A stretch of DNA of 52,118 bases from an uncultured Clostridia bacterium. Its GTDB lineage: Bacteria; Bacillota; Clostridia; Christensenellales; Aristaeellaceae. The stretch covers positions 1 through 52,118 of the forward strand of contig CALCUD010000139.1 of NCBI GenBank assembly GCA_937906775.1. Reading direction: 5' to 3'. Position numbers and translations under genes: made by a program. This document shows, piece after piece, positions 31,953-40,365 of the stretch. Each line of letters opens with the position of its first letter. Within the stretch, counting starts at the first letter, position 1. The notes below the pieces were generated by a model. The model worked only from the letters and a program-made list of their open reading frames with translations. It did not search any database and was not told where the DNA came from.

Positions 31953-31981
31953 ATTATACTACCGATAAAGAGCCTGTGCAA
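31953..31981 (-). promoter_or_regulatory. Promoter of the zinc-ribbon/phosphoesterase operon
   Basis: On the minus strand TTGCAC (31976-31981), a 17-bp spacer and a perfect TATAAT (31953-31958). Confidence 0.78.
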
Positions 31982-32036
31982 TAGCCTTTTTGTTTGAATT
32001 CAGCAAACCGATAAATATTCATCTGATATTCACAGA

Positions 32037-32633
32037 TCATGTTTCATCGTTCTGAGTCAGAACCTGTTCCATCAAAGTCAGCAGGTCTTCCCGTCCGTCT
32101 CCGGTTTCCCCGCTGACGCAGGTAATCTCCCAGGGCTGAACAAGCAGTGACCGGCAGATAGGGGCCAGATACTTGCTCCGCGCTCCGCGACTGATCTTGT
32201 CAGACTTTGTTGCTATCACGCTGAAAGGGATACCCATCTGCCGCAGATAGCGGTTCATAGTCACATCGTCCTCTGTCGGTTCATGCCGGATATCCACAAG
32301 GCAGAGCACATGTTTCAATTCATCGGCCCCGGAGAAATAATCCTCCATCATCCGGCTCCACTTCAGTTTTTCCTGTTTATCCACTTTGGCATAGCCGTAT
32401 CCGGGCAAATCAACCAAATGGAATTCCCCGTTCAGCAAAAACAAATTGATCAGCCGGGTTTTTCCGGGCGTCGCACTGGTTCGTGCCAACTTGTTCCGGC
32501 GGCAGAGCATATTAATCAGTGTACTTTTTCCGACATTACTTTTCCCCGCAATGGCTATCTGAGGGAGTCCCTTTCCCTCAAAGGGGCCGTAAGCAGCCAT
32601 GGATGTGATAAATTCGGCGCTTCTGATTTCCAT
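32037..32633 (-). CDS. engB: Ribosome biogenesis GTPase YsxC/EngB
   Basis: 198 aa, the family size. Walker A is IAIAGKSNVGKSTLINML (G1), with TPGKTRLIN (G2), LVDLPGYGYAKV (G3) and ATKSDKI (G4). The protein aids assembly of the 50S subunit. AAGGAG lies 6 bases before the ATG at 32633, inside the 22-base gap after lon. The lon-engB pair is common in Firmicutes. No clear terminator follows; a weak hairpin lies near 32030. Confidence 0.96.
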   Translation of the reverse strand: MEIRSAEFITSMAAYGPFEGKGLPQIAIAGKSNVGKSTLINMLCRRNKLARTSATPGKTRLINLFLLNGEFHLVDLPGYGYAKVDKQEKLKWSRMMEDYFSGADELKHVLCLVDIRHEPTEDDVTMNRYLRQMGIPFSVIATKSDKISRGARSKYLAPICRSLLVQPWEITCVSGETGDGREDLLTLMEQVLTQNDET

Positions 32634-32655
32634 ATGTTTCTCCTTCCGCTCCGGA

Positions 32656-34965
32656 TCATCCGATGATGGCGTTTTGCAGGACCGTACTGATCTCCTCCGC
32701 TTCAATTACGCAGAAAGTGTTCAGTACATAATCCGGTATCTCCTCAAGATCTTTATGATTCTCTTTGGGAATGATCAGCGTTTTGATTCCGGCACGGTAA
32801 GCTGCAAGCGTCTTCTCTTTCAATCCGCCGATCGGCAGAACTCTTCCGCGGAGCGTAATCTCACCTGTCATGGCAACGCTTTGATCAACCGTCCTGCCGG
32901 TCAGCGCGCTCACAAGCGCAGTAGCCATGGTAACTCCGGCACTCGGTCCGTCTTTAGGAACCGCGCCTTCCGGAATATGAATATGGATATCGGTTTTTGA
33001 ATAGAAATCTTCATCCAGACCGAATTCAGCATGATGCGCCCTGACCCAGCTGAATGCGGTTTCCGCACTTTCTTTCATGACATCGCCCAACTGACCCGTC
33101 AGTTTCAGCATACCCTTTCCGGGCATAGGCGTACATTCGATCTCCAGCATTTCCCCGCCGACGCTGGTCCACGCCAGGCCGTTTACGACGCCGACAGCAG
33201 GTTTCTTTCCGATCGTATCGCGGGTAAACCGTGCGGCGCCGAGAAATTCACGAAGAACTTTTTCATTTACAGTCAGACTTTTTCTGTCCCGGTCCAGCAT
33301 GGCAACGGCGGCTTTCCGGCATACCTTGCCGGCCACACGTTCCAATGTGCGCACGCCTGCTTCCCGTGTATAGTCCTCGATCATTTTTTTCAGAACATCT
33401 TCGCTGATTTTCAGTGAACCGTCCTTCATGCCGTGTTCCCGGATCTGTTTCGGCATCAGATGTCTGCGCAGAATCTGGAGTTTTTCTTCTTCCGTGTAAC
33501 TCGGAACTTCGATCAGTTCCATGCGATCCAGCAACGGTGCCGGAATGGTATCCGTACTGTTGGCTGTCGTGATGAACATCACCTTGCTCAGATCAAACGG
33601 CAGTTCCAGATAGTGATCCCGAAACGCATTGTTCTGTTCCGCATCAAGCACTTCCAGAAGCGCACTGGCCGGATCTCCGCGGAAGTCGCCGCTCATTTTA
33701 TCGATCTCGTCAAACAGAAAAACCGGGTTTACCGTTCCCGCCTGCTTCATTCCGCTGATAATCCGTCCGGGCATGGAACCGATATAGGTGCGCCGATGTC
33801 CGCGAATTTCAGCTTCGTCACGCACGCCGCCCAGACTCATTTGAACAAATTTACGTCCGACTGCTTCAGCAATCGCCTTGACAATGCTTGTCTTCCCTAC
33901 GCCGGGCGGTCCGACAAAGCACAGAATCGGGCCCTTCATATCTTTCTTTAACCGGAGTACCGCAAGATATTCAACAATACGCTCCTTAACCTTGTCAAGT
34001 CCGTAATGGTCACGGTTCAGAATCACTCTTGCCCGGTCCAGATCCAGATTGTCCTCCGTTTCCTTTCCCCATGGAAGGTCAAGAATCCACTCTATATAGG
34101 TTTCGCTCACAGTACTCTCCGGGCTCCCCGGCGCCATGCGGCTCAACCGTTCAAGTTCTTTTTCGCATTTGCTGCGGGCTTCCTCGTTCAGTGCAGTATT
34201 CTCCATCCGGGTCCGGAGTTCGCTCAGCTCCTGCTCGTCTCCATCTCCCAGTTCATTCTGAATAGCCTTGATCTGCTCACGCAGATAATAATCCTTCTGA
34301 TTTTTTTCAACCTGTTTTTTGATCCGCGCCTGAATCTGTTTTTCGGTATCCGCCAGATCTGTCTCCCTCATCAGAATCGTGCAGATCTTCTCAAGTCGCT
34401 TCAGCGGATCCAGTTCGTCCAGAATTTCCTGACGTTCTTCCAGCTTCGTTAGGATATTGGCAGCGACCAGGTCGGCGATCTCTCCGGGCTTTTCCATTTC
34501 GCGAATGGAAGAAACAAGATCCGGGCCTGTCCGCTGGCTCGTATGGACAAATGATTCGAACAGATCCTGACAGGTCCGTACCAGCGCTTTCCCCTCTATG
34601 CTCCGGATAGTCCGGTCTTTACACACACGGATAGATCCGTTCAGATACTGATCGTCGCTTACTATGCCTTCCATCACGCCGCGGCTTTCGCCTTCGACAA
34701 GCACACGGATATTCTCTCCTGGAAGATTCATGACCTGACGGATGGAAACAACCGTGCCGACCGTGCACAAATCGTCGGCGGTGGGCGTTTCTGTTTCTTC
34801 ATCCTTCTGGCTCACAAGAAAAATCTTCTGCCCCGCCATCATTCCGGCTTCCAGTGCGGCAATCGACCTGGGTCTGCCAACATCGAAGTGCAGGACGGTA
34901 TTGGGAAAAATCATCAGCCCGCGCAGGGGCAGTACAGGAAGTTCCAGATATTTTGGGTTTGCCAT
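32656..34965 (-). CDS. lon: ATP-dependent protease Lon
   Basis: 769 aa, LonA type. The N-terminal substrate domain opens LELPVLPLRGLMIFPNT. The AAA+ domain has CFVGPPGVGKTSIVKAIAEAVG and FLFDEIDKMSGDF. The protease domain has the catalytic serine in PKDGPSAGVTMATALVS (about residue 675) and the lysine in PIGGLKEKTLAAYRAG. It degrades misfolded and regulatory proteins in the cytosol. AAGGAG precedes the ATG. It lies between clpX and engB; a 24-bp palindrome separates it from clpX. Confidence 0.98.
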   Translation of the reverse strand: MANPKYLELPVLPLRGLMIFPNTVLHFDVGRPRSIAALEAGMMAGQKIFLVSQKDEETETPTADDLCTVGTVVSIRQVMNLPGENIRVLVEGESRGVMEGIVSDDQYLNGSIRVCKDRTIRSIEGKALVRTCQDLFESFVHTSQRTGPDLVSSIREMEKPGEIADLVAANILTKLEERQEILDELDPLKRLEKICTILMRETDLADTEKQIQARIKKQVEKNQKDYYLREQIKAIQNELGDGDEQELSELRTRMENTALNEEARSKCEKELERLSRMAPGSPESTVSETYIEWILDLPWGKETEDNLDLDRARVILNRDHYGLDKVKERIVEYLAVLRLKKDMKGPILCFVGPPGVGKTSIVKAIAEAVGRKFVQMSLGGVRDEAEIRGHRRTYIGSMPGRIISGMKQAGTVNPVFLFDEIDKMSGDFRGDPASALLEVLDAEQNNAFRDHYLELPFDLSKVMFITTANSTDTIPAPLLDRMELIEVPSYTEEEKLQILRRHLMPKQIREHGMKDGSLKISEDVLKKMIEDYTREAGVRTLERVAGKVCRKAAVAMLDRDRKSLTVNEKVLREFLGAARFTRDTIGKKPAVGVVNGLAWTSVGGEMLEIECTPMPGKGMLKLTGQLGDVMKESAETAFSWVRAHHAEFGLDEDFYSKTDIHIHIPEGAVPKDGPSAGVTMATALVSALTGRTVDQSVAMTGEITLRGRVLPIGGLKEKTLAAYRAGIKTLIIPKENHKDLEEIPDYVLNTFCVIEAEEISTVLQNAIIG

Positions 34966-34990
34966 TTTTTACTCCTTGTTCAATTTGCGA

Positions 34991-35014
34991 GAGGAAGCCT
35001 GATCAGGCTTCCTC
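34991..35014. repeat. 24-bp perfect palindrome across the clpX stop codon
   Basis: GAGGAAGCCTGA and its exact complement. On the minus strand it covers the last codons (EEA), the TGA of clpX and the next bases. A hairpin can form in the RNA, but no T-run follows, so read-through into lon is expected. Confidence 0.65.
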
Positions 35015-36304
35015 CTCTTCGATATGCTGCTCGCTGCGTTTCGGATTCCTGCGACGTGTTCCGTTGATCAACTTTGGCTTGCCGCCGTTAACAGCCGCAG
35101 TATCGATCACACATTCGCTGACTTCGCTCATACCCGGCAGTTCGAACATCGTATCAAGCATGCAATCTTCAATGATAGCCCTAAGACCGCGCGCGCCGCA
35201 TTTCCGTTCCATAGCCAGATGAGCGATCGCGCGAACAGCATCCTCTTCAAAAGTCAACCGGATGCCGTCCATATCTAGCAGACGGACATACTGCTTGCAA
35301 AGCGCGTTCTTTGGCTCTGTCAGGATTCGTACCAGCGCGTCCTCATCCAGCCCGTCCAATGTAACAACAACAGGAAGGCGGCCGACAAATTCCGGAATCA
35401 AGCCAAACTTTGTCAGATCTTCCGGCCGTACTTCCTTCAATGCGTCGACCCTTTCAGGATCCCGCTGACTTGTAACCTCCGCACCGAAACCAAGAACCTT
35501 CTTGCCGATCCGGTTTTCGATAATAGGAACCAGTCCGTCAAAAGCGCCGCCGCAAATGAACAGAATATTGGTCGTATCGATCTGGATCATTTCCTGGTGG
35601 GGATGTTTCCGTCCGCCTTGCGGAGGCACAGCTGCAACCGTTCCTTCAAGGATCTTCAGCAAAGCCTGCTGAACGCCCTCACCGCTGACATCGCGCGTGA
35701 TGGACATGTTTTCTCCCTTGCGGGCGATTTTGTCAATCTCGTCGATATAGACGATACCGCGCTGCGCCTTTTCGATATCCCAATCCGCAGCCTGGATCAG
35801 GCGCAACAGGATCGTTTCAACATCATCGCCAACATATCCTGCTTCTGTCACGCTGGTTGCATCTGCGATGGCAAACGGAACCTCAAGAATTCTGGCCAGT
35901 GTCTGAGCCAGATATGTTTTACCGCAGCCTGTCGGGCCGAGCAGCAGGATATTGCTTTTCTGCAGTTCGACATCGTCTTTTTTCGTTTTCGCGCCGATCC
36001 GCTTATAGTGATTGTATACCGCGACGCACAGTGCTCGCTTGGCACGTTCCTGACCGATCACATAATTGTCCAGCGCCGCTTTCATTTCAGACGGGAGCGG
36101 GAGCTTGGCCGGCCCGATCTTGTTTTCCTTTCGGGTGCCGTATCCTGTCAGTTCCTCATCCTGAAGAATGCTGTTGCACAATTCAATACATTCATTGCAG
36201 ATATAGACATTGGGACCCGCCACCAGTCGCTCAACCATGCTCTGGGTCTTTCCGCAGAAACTGCAGCGGGGCGTCTGCCGGTTATAGGTCGTATTGTTGG
36301 CCAT
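35003..36304 (-). CDS. clpX: ATP-dependent Clp protease ATP-binding subunit ClpX
   Basis: 433 aa. The N-terminal zinc-binding domain is CSFCGKTQ with CNECIELC. Walker A is LLLGPTGCGKTYLAQTLA, Walker B is IVYIDEIDKIAR, and the ClpP-docking region follows FICGGAFDGL. ClpX unfolds substrates and passes them to ClpP. GAGG lies upstream of the ATG at 36304. It follows clpP by seven bases and precedes lon. Confidence 0.98.
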   Translation of the reverse strand: MANNTTYNRQTPRCSFCGKTQSMVERLVAGPNVYICNECIELCNSILQDEELTGYGTRKENKIGPAKLPLPSEMKAALDNYVIGQERAKRALCVAVYNHYKRIGAKTKKDDVELQKSNILLLGPTGCGKTYLAQTLARILEVPFAIADATSVTEAGYVGDDVETILLRLIQAADWDIEKAQRGIVYIDEIDKIARKGENMSITRDVSGEGVQQALLKILEGTVAAVPPQGGRKHPHQEMIQIDTTNILFICGGAFDGLVPIIENRIGKKVLGFGAEVTSQRDPERVDALKEVRPEDLTKFGLIPEFVGRLPVVVTLDGLDEDALVRILTEPKNALCKQYVRLLDMDGIRLTFEEDAVRAIAHLAMERKCGARGLRAIIEDCMLDTMFELPGMSEVSECVIDTAAVNGGKPKLINGTRRRNPKRSEQHIEEEEA

Positions 36305-36311
36305 GCTTTCC

Positions 36312-36908
36312 TCACTTTTCCTTCTTGTCGCGGGGTTGATAGATCTCATCGATAATCCCGTATTTCAGTGCTTCCTCAGCGCTCATAAAATAATCGCGTT
36401 CAACATCAGACTGCATTTTTTTCAGACTCTGCCCCGTCATTTCGGCCATCATCTCAGTCATCTTCTTTTTCGTTTTCAGCAGCCACTCTGCCCGGATCTG
36501 CACGTCAGTCGCCTGCCCCTGGGCGCCTCCGAGCGGCTGATGAATCATGACTTCAGCGTTAGGCAGAGCCAGTCGCTTTCCTTTTTCGCCGGCCATCAGC
36601 AGAAAGGCACCCATGCTGGCCGCCATCCCGATACATACAGTCCGAACCTGAGGCTTGATATACTGCATGGTATCGTAGATCGCCATACCGGCGGTTACGG
36701 ACCCGCCCGGACTGTTGATATACAGGCTGATATCCGCGTCCGGATCCTCCATTTCAAGGAACAGCAACTGCGCGACAACCAGATTTGCAGTGTCGTCATC
36801 AATCTCTCCGCCCAGGAAAACGATCCGGTCTTTCAACAAACGGGAATAAATATCATAGGAGCGTTCGCCCCGGTTGGTCTGTTCGATGACCATAGGTATC
36901 AGTGCCAT
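36312..36908 (-). CDS. clpP: ATP-dependent Clp protease proteolytic subunit ClpP
   Basis: 198 aa. The catalytic triad is visible: serine in CIGMAASMGAFLL, histidine in EVMIHQPLGG, aspartate in VERDYFMSAEEA. IYSRLLKDRIVFLGG is the typical N-terminus. Its oligomer forms the proteolytic chamber used by ClpX. AAGGAGGAG lies 6 bases before the ATG. A strong terminator hairpin stands 20 bases upstream, so expression relative to trigger factor may be limited by read-through. Confidence 0.98.
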   Translation of the reverse strand: MALIPMVIEQTNRGERSYDIYSRLLKDRIVFLGGEIDDDTANLVVAQLLFLEMEDPDADISLYINSPGGSVTAGMAIYDTMQYIKPQVRTVCIGMAASMGAFLLMAGEKGKRLALPNAEVMIHQPLGGAQGQATDVQIRAEWLLKTKKKMTEMMAEMTGQSLKKMQSDVERDYFMSAEEALKYGIIDEIYQPRDKKEK

Positions 36909-36927
36909 GTTACACTCCTCCTTCTGG

Positions 36928-36957
36928 AAAAAACGGGCGGGCGTCTGCCCGCCCCGT
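36928..36957 (-). terminator. Terminator or attenuator between tig and clpP
   Basis: On the minus strand ACGG-G-GCGGGC, AGAC loop, GCCCGCCCGT, then six T. It lies 29 bases after the tig stop and about 20 bases before the clpP ATG, leaving no room for a promoter. Confidence 0.85.
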
Positions 36958-36985
36958 TCAGGGTTTCTGCGATATTTCAGATGGA

Positions 36986-38500
36986 TTATTCGTTGTCAGC
37001 CTTTTTAGCCGTTTTTTTCGCGGCAGGTTTCTTAGCGGGTGTTTCTTCTGCGTTTTCGCCGTCAGCCTCATTGGATTTCTTCACGGTTTTCTTCGCAGAT
37101 GCTTTCTTTGCGGGTTTTTCCGCTTCAGCATCTTCACCCGCATTTTCAGCTTTCTTGGTGTTCTTCTTCGCGGCAGGTTTCTTCGCCGGTTTTTCCTCGG
37201 CGTCATTCTTCTTTTCTTCGATCTTGGCGCCGTCTTTCAGGAGCGCGACGACCATCTCGATGGCTGCCGTATCCTTCAGATAATCATTTTGCTCATCAGT
37301 CAGGCCTTTTTTAAATTCTTCAACATCCTGACCGTAGCGTTCCGCCTGAGCGGCAATGGTTTTTTCGATATCTTCCTCAGTGGGTTCAATCTTCTCGGCA
37401 GCCTTGATAGCTTCCAGAACCAGCTCGGTCTTGACGCGCTTTTCGGCTTCGCCCTTGTACATCTCAACAAGGCTGTCCATCGTCTGGCCGGTGTACTTCA
37501 GATAATCTTCCATCTTCAGACCTTGATAACTCATCCGCATGCCCATTTCGCGGACCATGTACTTGGCCTGATCTTCGATCATCGCGGCAGGTATATCTGT
37601 TTTCGCGTTTTCAACAGCTTTCTCAACCAGCGCGTTTTCGGCTGCGACATCATTGTTCTTTTCCGTTTGCTCAGTCAGTTTCTTCACGATGTCAGCCTTA
37701 TAAGCTTCAAAGGTGTCAAATTCGCTCACATCGGCAGCGAAATCGTCATCCAGCGCAGGTTTCTCAGTGCATTGAATGCTGTTGACCCGGACATGGAACA
37801 CAGCGTCTTTACCCTTGAGTTCTTCCGCGTGGTACTCATCCGGGAATTTGACCTGAAGATCCTTCTCTTCGCCGATCGTCATGCCGACCATCTGCGCTTC
37901 GAATCCGGGAATGAACTGATTGCTCCCGATAGTCAGCGTCTGGCCCTGAGCGGTTCCGCCTGCGAAGGCAACGCCGTCAACCGTTCCTGCGTAATCAAGA
38001 TTCACGGTATCGCCTTCTGCCACCGGACGGTCTTCAACATCGATCGTACGGCTGGCCTTCTCCTGATCTTCGGCAATGCGTGCATTGATCATTTCTTCAG
38101 TCACAGTCTGCTTTTCGACTTCGACAGTCAGACCTTTGTAATCGCCCAGCTCTACATCAGGACGGACAAACACTTCCAGATGGAATTTGAGATCCTGACC
38201 GGCACCGATTTCATCGACATCCACATCGGGGCGATCCACAGGATGAAGATCGAATTCCTTCACAGCCGCTTCGTATGCGTCCGGGAACAGAATTTCAAAA
38301 GCATCATCATAAAAAACGCCTTCGCCATACATGCTTTCAATCAGTTTCCGGGGAGCTTTGCCCTTCCGGAATCCGGGAACGTTAATCCGTCCGCGCAGTT
38401 TCAGAAACGCCTTCTGCATGGCTTCGTCAAACTGTTCGGCTGGAATGGTGAAGGTCAATTTGGCTTTGTTGCTGGAAACCTTCTCATAGGTGTGGCTCAT
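36986..38500 (-). CDS. tig: Trigger factor with a lysine/alanine-rich C-terminal tail
   Basis: 504 aa. The ribosome-binding domain has FRKGKAPRKLIESMYGEGVFYDDA, with the GFRKGKxP-type signature. The FKBP-type domain has GDTVNLDYAGTVDGVAFAGG, and the C-terminal chaperone domain follows. Trigger factor meets nascent chains at the exit tunnel. The usual length is about 430 aa; here the final 75 residues form a tail with three PAKK(P/A)(A/S)AKK repeats alternating with acidic stretches, resembling histone H1-like tails. It heads tig-clpP-clpX-lon-engB and has its own promoter. AGGAGG precedes the ATG. Confidence 0.96.
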   Translation of the reverse strand: MSHTYEKVSSNKAKLTFTIPAEQFDEAMQKAFLKLRGRINVPGFRKGKAPRKLIESMYGEGVFYDDAFEILFPDAYEAAVKEFDLHPVDRPDVDVDEIGAGQDLKFHLEVFVRPDVELGDYKGLTVEVEKQTVTEEMINARIAEDQEKASRTIDVEDRPVAEGDTVNLDYAGTVDGVAFAGGTAQGQTLTIGSNQFIPGFEAQMVGMTIGEEKDLQVKFPDEYHAEELKGKDAVFHVRVNSIQCTEKPALDDDFAADVSEFDTFEAYKADIVKKLTEQTEKNNDVAAENALVEKAVENAKTDIPAAMIEDQAKYMVREMGMRMSYQGLKMEDYLKYTGQTMDSLVEMYKGEAEKRVKTELVLEAIKAAEKIEPTEEDIEKTIAAQAERYGQDVEEFKKGLTDEQNDYLKDTAAIEMVVALLKDGAKIEEKKNDAEEKPAKKPAAKKNTKKAENAGEDAEAEKPAKKASAKKTVKKSNEADGENAEETPAKKPAAKKTAKKADNE

Positions 38501-38557
38501 GAATCTTTGTCCTCCTGCGTTGTCTCACGATAAATACAGGGTGCATATAACGCACCG

Positions 38558-38571
38558 GATAGCATTCTATC
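38558..38571. promoter_or_regulatory. Inverted repeat over the tig -10 element
   Basis: GATAG-N4-CTATC, centred on the -10 TAGAAT. It may be an operator or only chance dyad symmetry of an AT-rich -10. Confidence 0.35.
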
Positions 38572-38592
38572 ACAACCTTATTTCCTTTGCAA
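38564..38592 (-). promoter_or_regulatory. Promoter of tig
   Basis: On the minus strand TTGCAA (38587-38592), a 17-bp spacer and TAGAAT (38564-38569), with TG one base upstream (extended -10). Confidence 0.78.
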
Positions 38593-38655
38593 CATTTTTC
38601 CATACAGTACAATACCTGACGGAAGGTTCATATCAACTGTTCTTTATCTCCCTCA

Positions 38656-38685
38656 TTGCATCCCGAATTGCTGTTATGATATACT
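38656..38685 (+). promoter_or_regulatory. Promoter of the sortase gene
   Basis: TTGCAT (38656-38661), an 18-bp spacer and TATACT (38680-38685), with an extended TGA just upstream. AAAGGAGG follows at about 38692. Confidence 0.68.
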
Positions 38686-38706
38686 TCAATAAAAGGAGGC
38701 GGTCAT

Positions 38707-39627
38707 GTGAAGAACAAAAAGGTGCTCACACTTCTGTCGGTCCTGTGTGGGCTGATCGCGCTGTTTTCCCTGTATAAGCTGATTGATTACGGTATTCAGA
38801 ACGCCCGCACGGCGCGTTTGAATGCCGAAACCGCCGAGTTGCTCGCATCAGGATCACCTGAATCCGCTTCTTCCGCGCCCGAATCCGCTCCTGCTACCCA
38901 GCTTCCCGTTGAATCCGTTGTTCCGGTCACAGAATCCTCTCCGGCATCTGATCCGCTCACGACCGCAGCGCCGACGTTGAAGACGATTTACTCAATCTCC
39001 TCAAATCCGACAAAGCCGCCTGTCATTCTCCCGATGCAGACGTTGAAATTGAAATACAGGGATACAGTCGGTTTTCTCCGTATTCCATGCATCTCGCGAA
39101 TCAATTTCGCCATCGTGCAGCGGGACAATACCTTCTATCTGAATCATGATCTAACCGGAGCATCCAATGTCACCGGAGCAGCGTTTCTGGATGAAGCCTG
39201 TTCTGTCTGGCCCCGCAGCCAGAATCTGGTCATATACGCGCATAATATGAAAAGCGGCGAAATGTTCGGCGAATTGAACCGGATGGCAGAAGTCTCCGTT
39301 CTGGCAAAAAACCCGTTTGTGTATTTTAATACGCTGTATGATGAGGGTACCTATCTTCCGTTATATATCGGCGTCTGCGGGGTTGATGAGGTTCCTTTCT
39401 ACCGGACAGATTTTTCAGATGAAGCGGATTTTGACGCATTCTGTCAGATCCTGAAGGAAGAATCCGATGTCCGGCTTGCAACAGACGCGATCTTCGGTGA
39501 TGATCTGCTGACGCTGGTCACCTGTATAAGTAGCGAAAGCGACGACCGTTTTGTCGTTATCCTCCGCAAGCTCCGTGACGGTGAGAACCCCGATATTGCC
39601 AAACGTTCGGTATTCCCGAATCTGTAA
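38707..39627 (+). CDS. Class B sortase
   Basis: 306 aa. An N-terminal membrane anchor (residues about 5-26) is followed by a low-complexity S/P/E/T linker to about residue 100. The catalytic domain has histidine in LVIYAHNMKSGEMFG, cysteine in DLLTLVTCISS and arginine in DDRFVVILRKL, in the order of class B enzymes with the TLVTC block. Sortases join surface proteins to the cell wall. The start is GTG, spaced 7 bases from AAAGGAGG. It is a single-gene unit. No obvious substrate lies in the window, so its target is unknown. Confidence 0.92.
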   Translation: MKNKKVLTLLSVLCGLIALFSLYKLIDYGIQNARTARLNAETAELLASGSPESASSAPESAPATQLPVESVVPVTESSPASDPLTTAAPTLKTIYSISSNPTKPPVILPMQTLKLKYRDTVGFLRIPCISRINFAIVQRDNTFYLNHDLTGASNVTGAAFLDEACSVWPRSQNLVIYAHNMKSGEMFGELNRMAEVSVLAKNPFVYFNTLYDEGTYLPLYIGVCGVDEVPFYRTDFSDEADFDAFCQILKEESDVRLATDAIFGDDLLTLVTCISSESDDRFVVILRKLRDGENPDIAKRSVFPNL

Positions 39628-39649
39628 TTGTTCTGTAACGCAGAAAACG

Positions 39650-39697
39650 AATCCCGGCCGCGGTTGTTTTCAGAACCGTGCGGCCGGGATTATTTTA
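39650..39697 (+). terminator. Shared terminator of sortase and the coaD operon
   Basis: A 12-bp stem, AATCCCGGCCGC / GCGGCCGGGATT (39650-39661 / 39680-39691), followed by ATTTTAT on the plus strand and TCGTTTTC on the minus strand. It stands between convergent genes, its 3' arm ending three bases short of the minus-strand stop codon at 39695. Confidence 0.82.
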
Positions 39698-40333
39698 TCT
39701 GTGATTTCGGATTTCGTTTCTTTCAAGTCTTACATTGTTGATCAGTTCACTCAGATTCCGATCGGCGTCCGCCAGCAGTGAATCCATATAATCCAGCGTG
39801 TTCTGCTGTAAAGTAGCGGCATCATGCTGCGCTTTTTCACGTAACTCTTCACTCTCAACCCGGGCGCGGCGGACGATGGTCTCTTCCTCAACCAGCTGGG
39901 CAGCCTTCTTTTCCGCATCCTCAACAATTCTTACCGCCTCAGCGCGGGCCGCTTCCATGCAGGCGGCAGCCTCGTTGCGTGCCTGCTCCGCAAGCGCGTT
40001 TGCCTCGTAGTTCGCCTGCTCCATGATGCTTTGTGCTTTACCCGACGCGTCATTGACCATATTCTGAGCCTGCGTCTGAGCGCTCTGCAGAATTTCTGTC
40101 CGCTGCTCATCGATCTTGCGGAGCATATCCTCCTGCGTACGGACAATGTCCGCAGCCTGGACCACAGTTTCAGGAAGATTATCCTCAAGATATTCAAGTT
40201 GGGCTTGCATCGTTGCCCGATTCACAACGCAGGTTTCCGCATTCATCAGCGTTTTTCGGGCGTTAACCAGTTCCTCTTTCAGGACCCGTACCGCTTTCAC
40301 ACACAGTTCAGAGCTGTTGATATCCGCTGACAT
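39695..40333 (-). CDS. DivIVA-like coiled-coil protein
   Basis: 212 aa, almost entirely helical. Residues about 60-200 are an alanine- and glutamate-rich coiled coil with repeats such as AQTQAQNMVNDASGKAQ and ANALAEQARNEAAACMEA. There is no signal peptide or membrane segment. Such proteins are annotated as DivIVA-like or ATP synthase subunit-H-like; the conserved DivIVA N-terminal motif is not evident, so the call is loose. The ATG at 40333 has AAGGGGTG about 10 bases upstream; an ATG at 40366 overlaps the coaD stop. It is the last gene of the long operon. Confidence 0.72.
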   Translation of the reverse strand: MSADINSSELCVKAVRVLKEELVNARKTLMNAETCVVNRATMQAQLEYLEDNLPETVVQAADIVRTQEDMLRKIDEQRTEILQSAQTQAQNMVNDASGKAQSIMEQANYEANALAEQARNEAAACMEAARAEAVRIVEDAEKKAAQLVEEETIVRRARVESEELREKAQHDAATLQQNTLDYMDSLLADADRNLSELINNVRLERNEIRNHR

Positions 40334-40365
40334 GGATTGATCACCCCTTCGTTTTTTCGTTTCCA

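Noticed and set aside
36902..38533. A 543-codon plus-strand open frame opposite trigger factor
   Set aside because: It is antisense to tig across its full length, has Phe/Leu/Ile-rich composition typical of a reverse-complemented acidic/lysine-rich gene, and no ribosome site or family resemblance.
38540..38556. Small hairpin GGTGC/GCACC in the tig leader
   Set aside because: A 5-bp stem is too weak to claim as a regulatory RNA.
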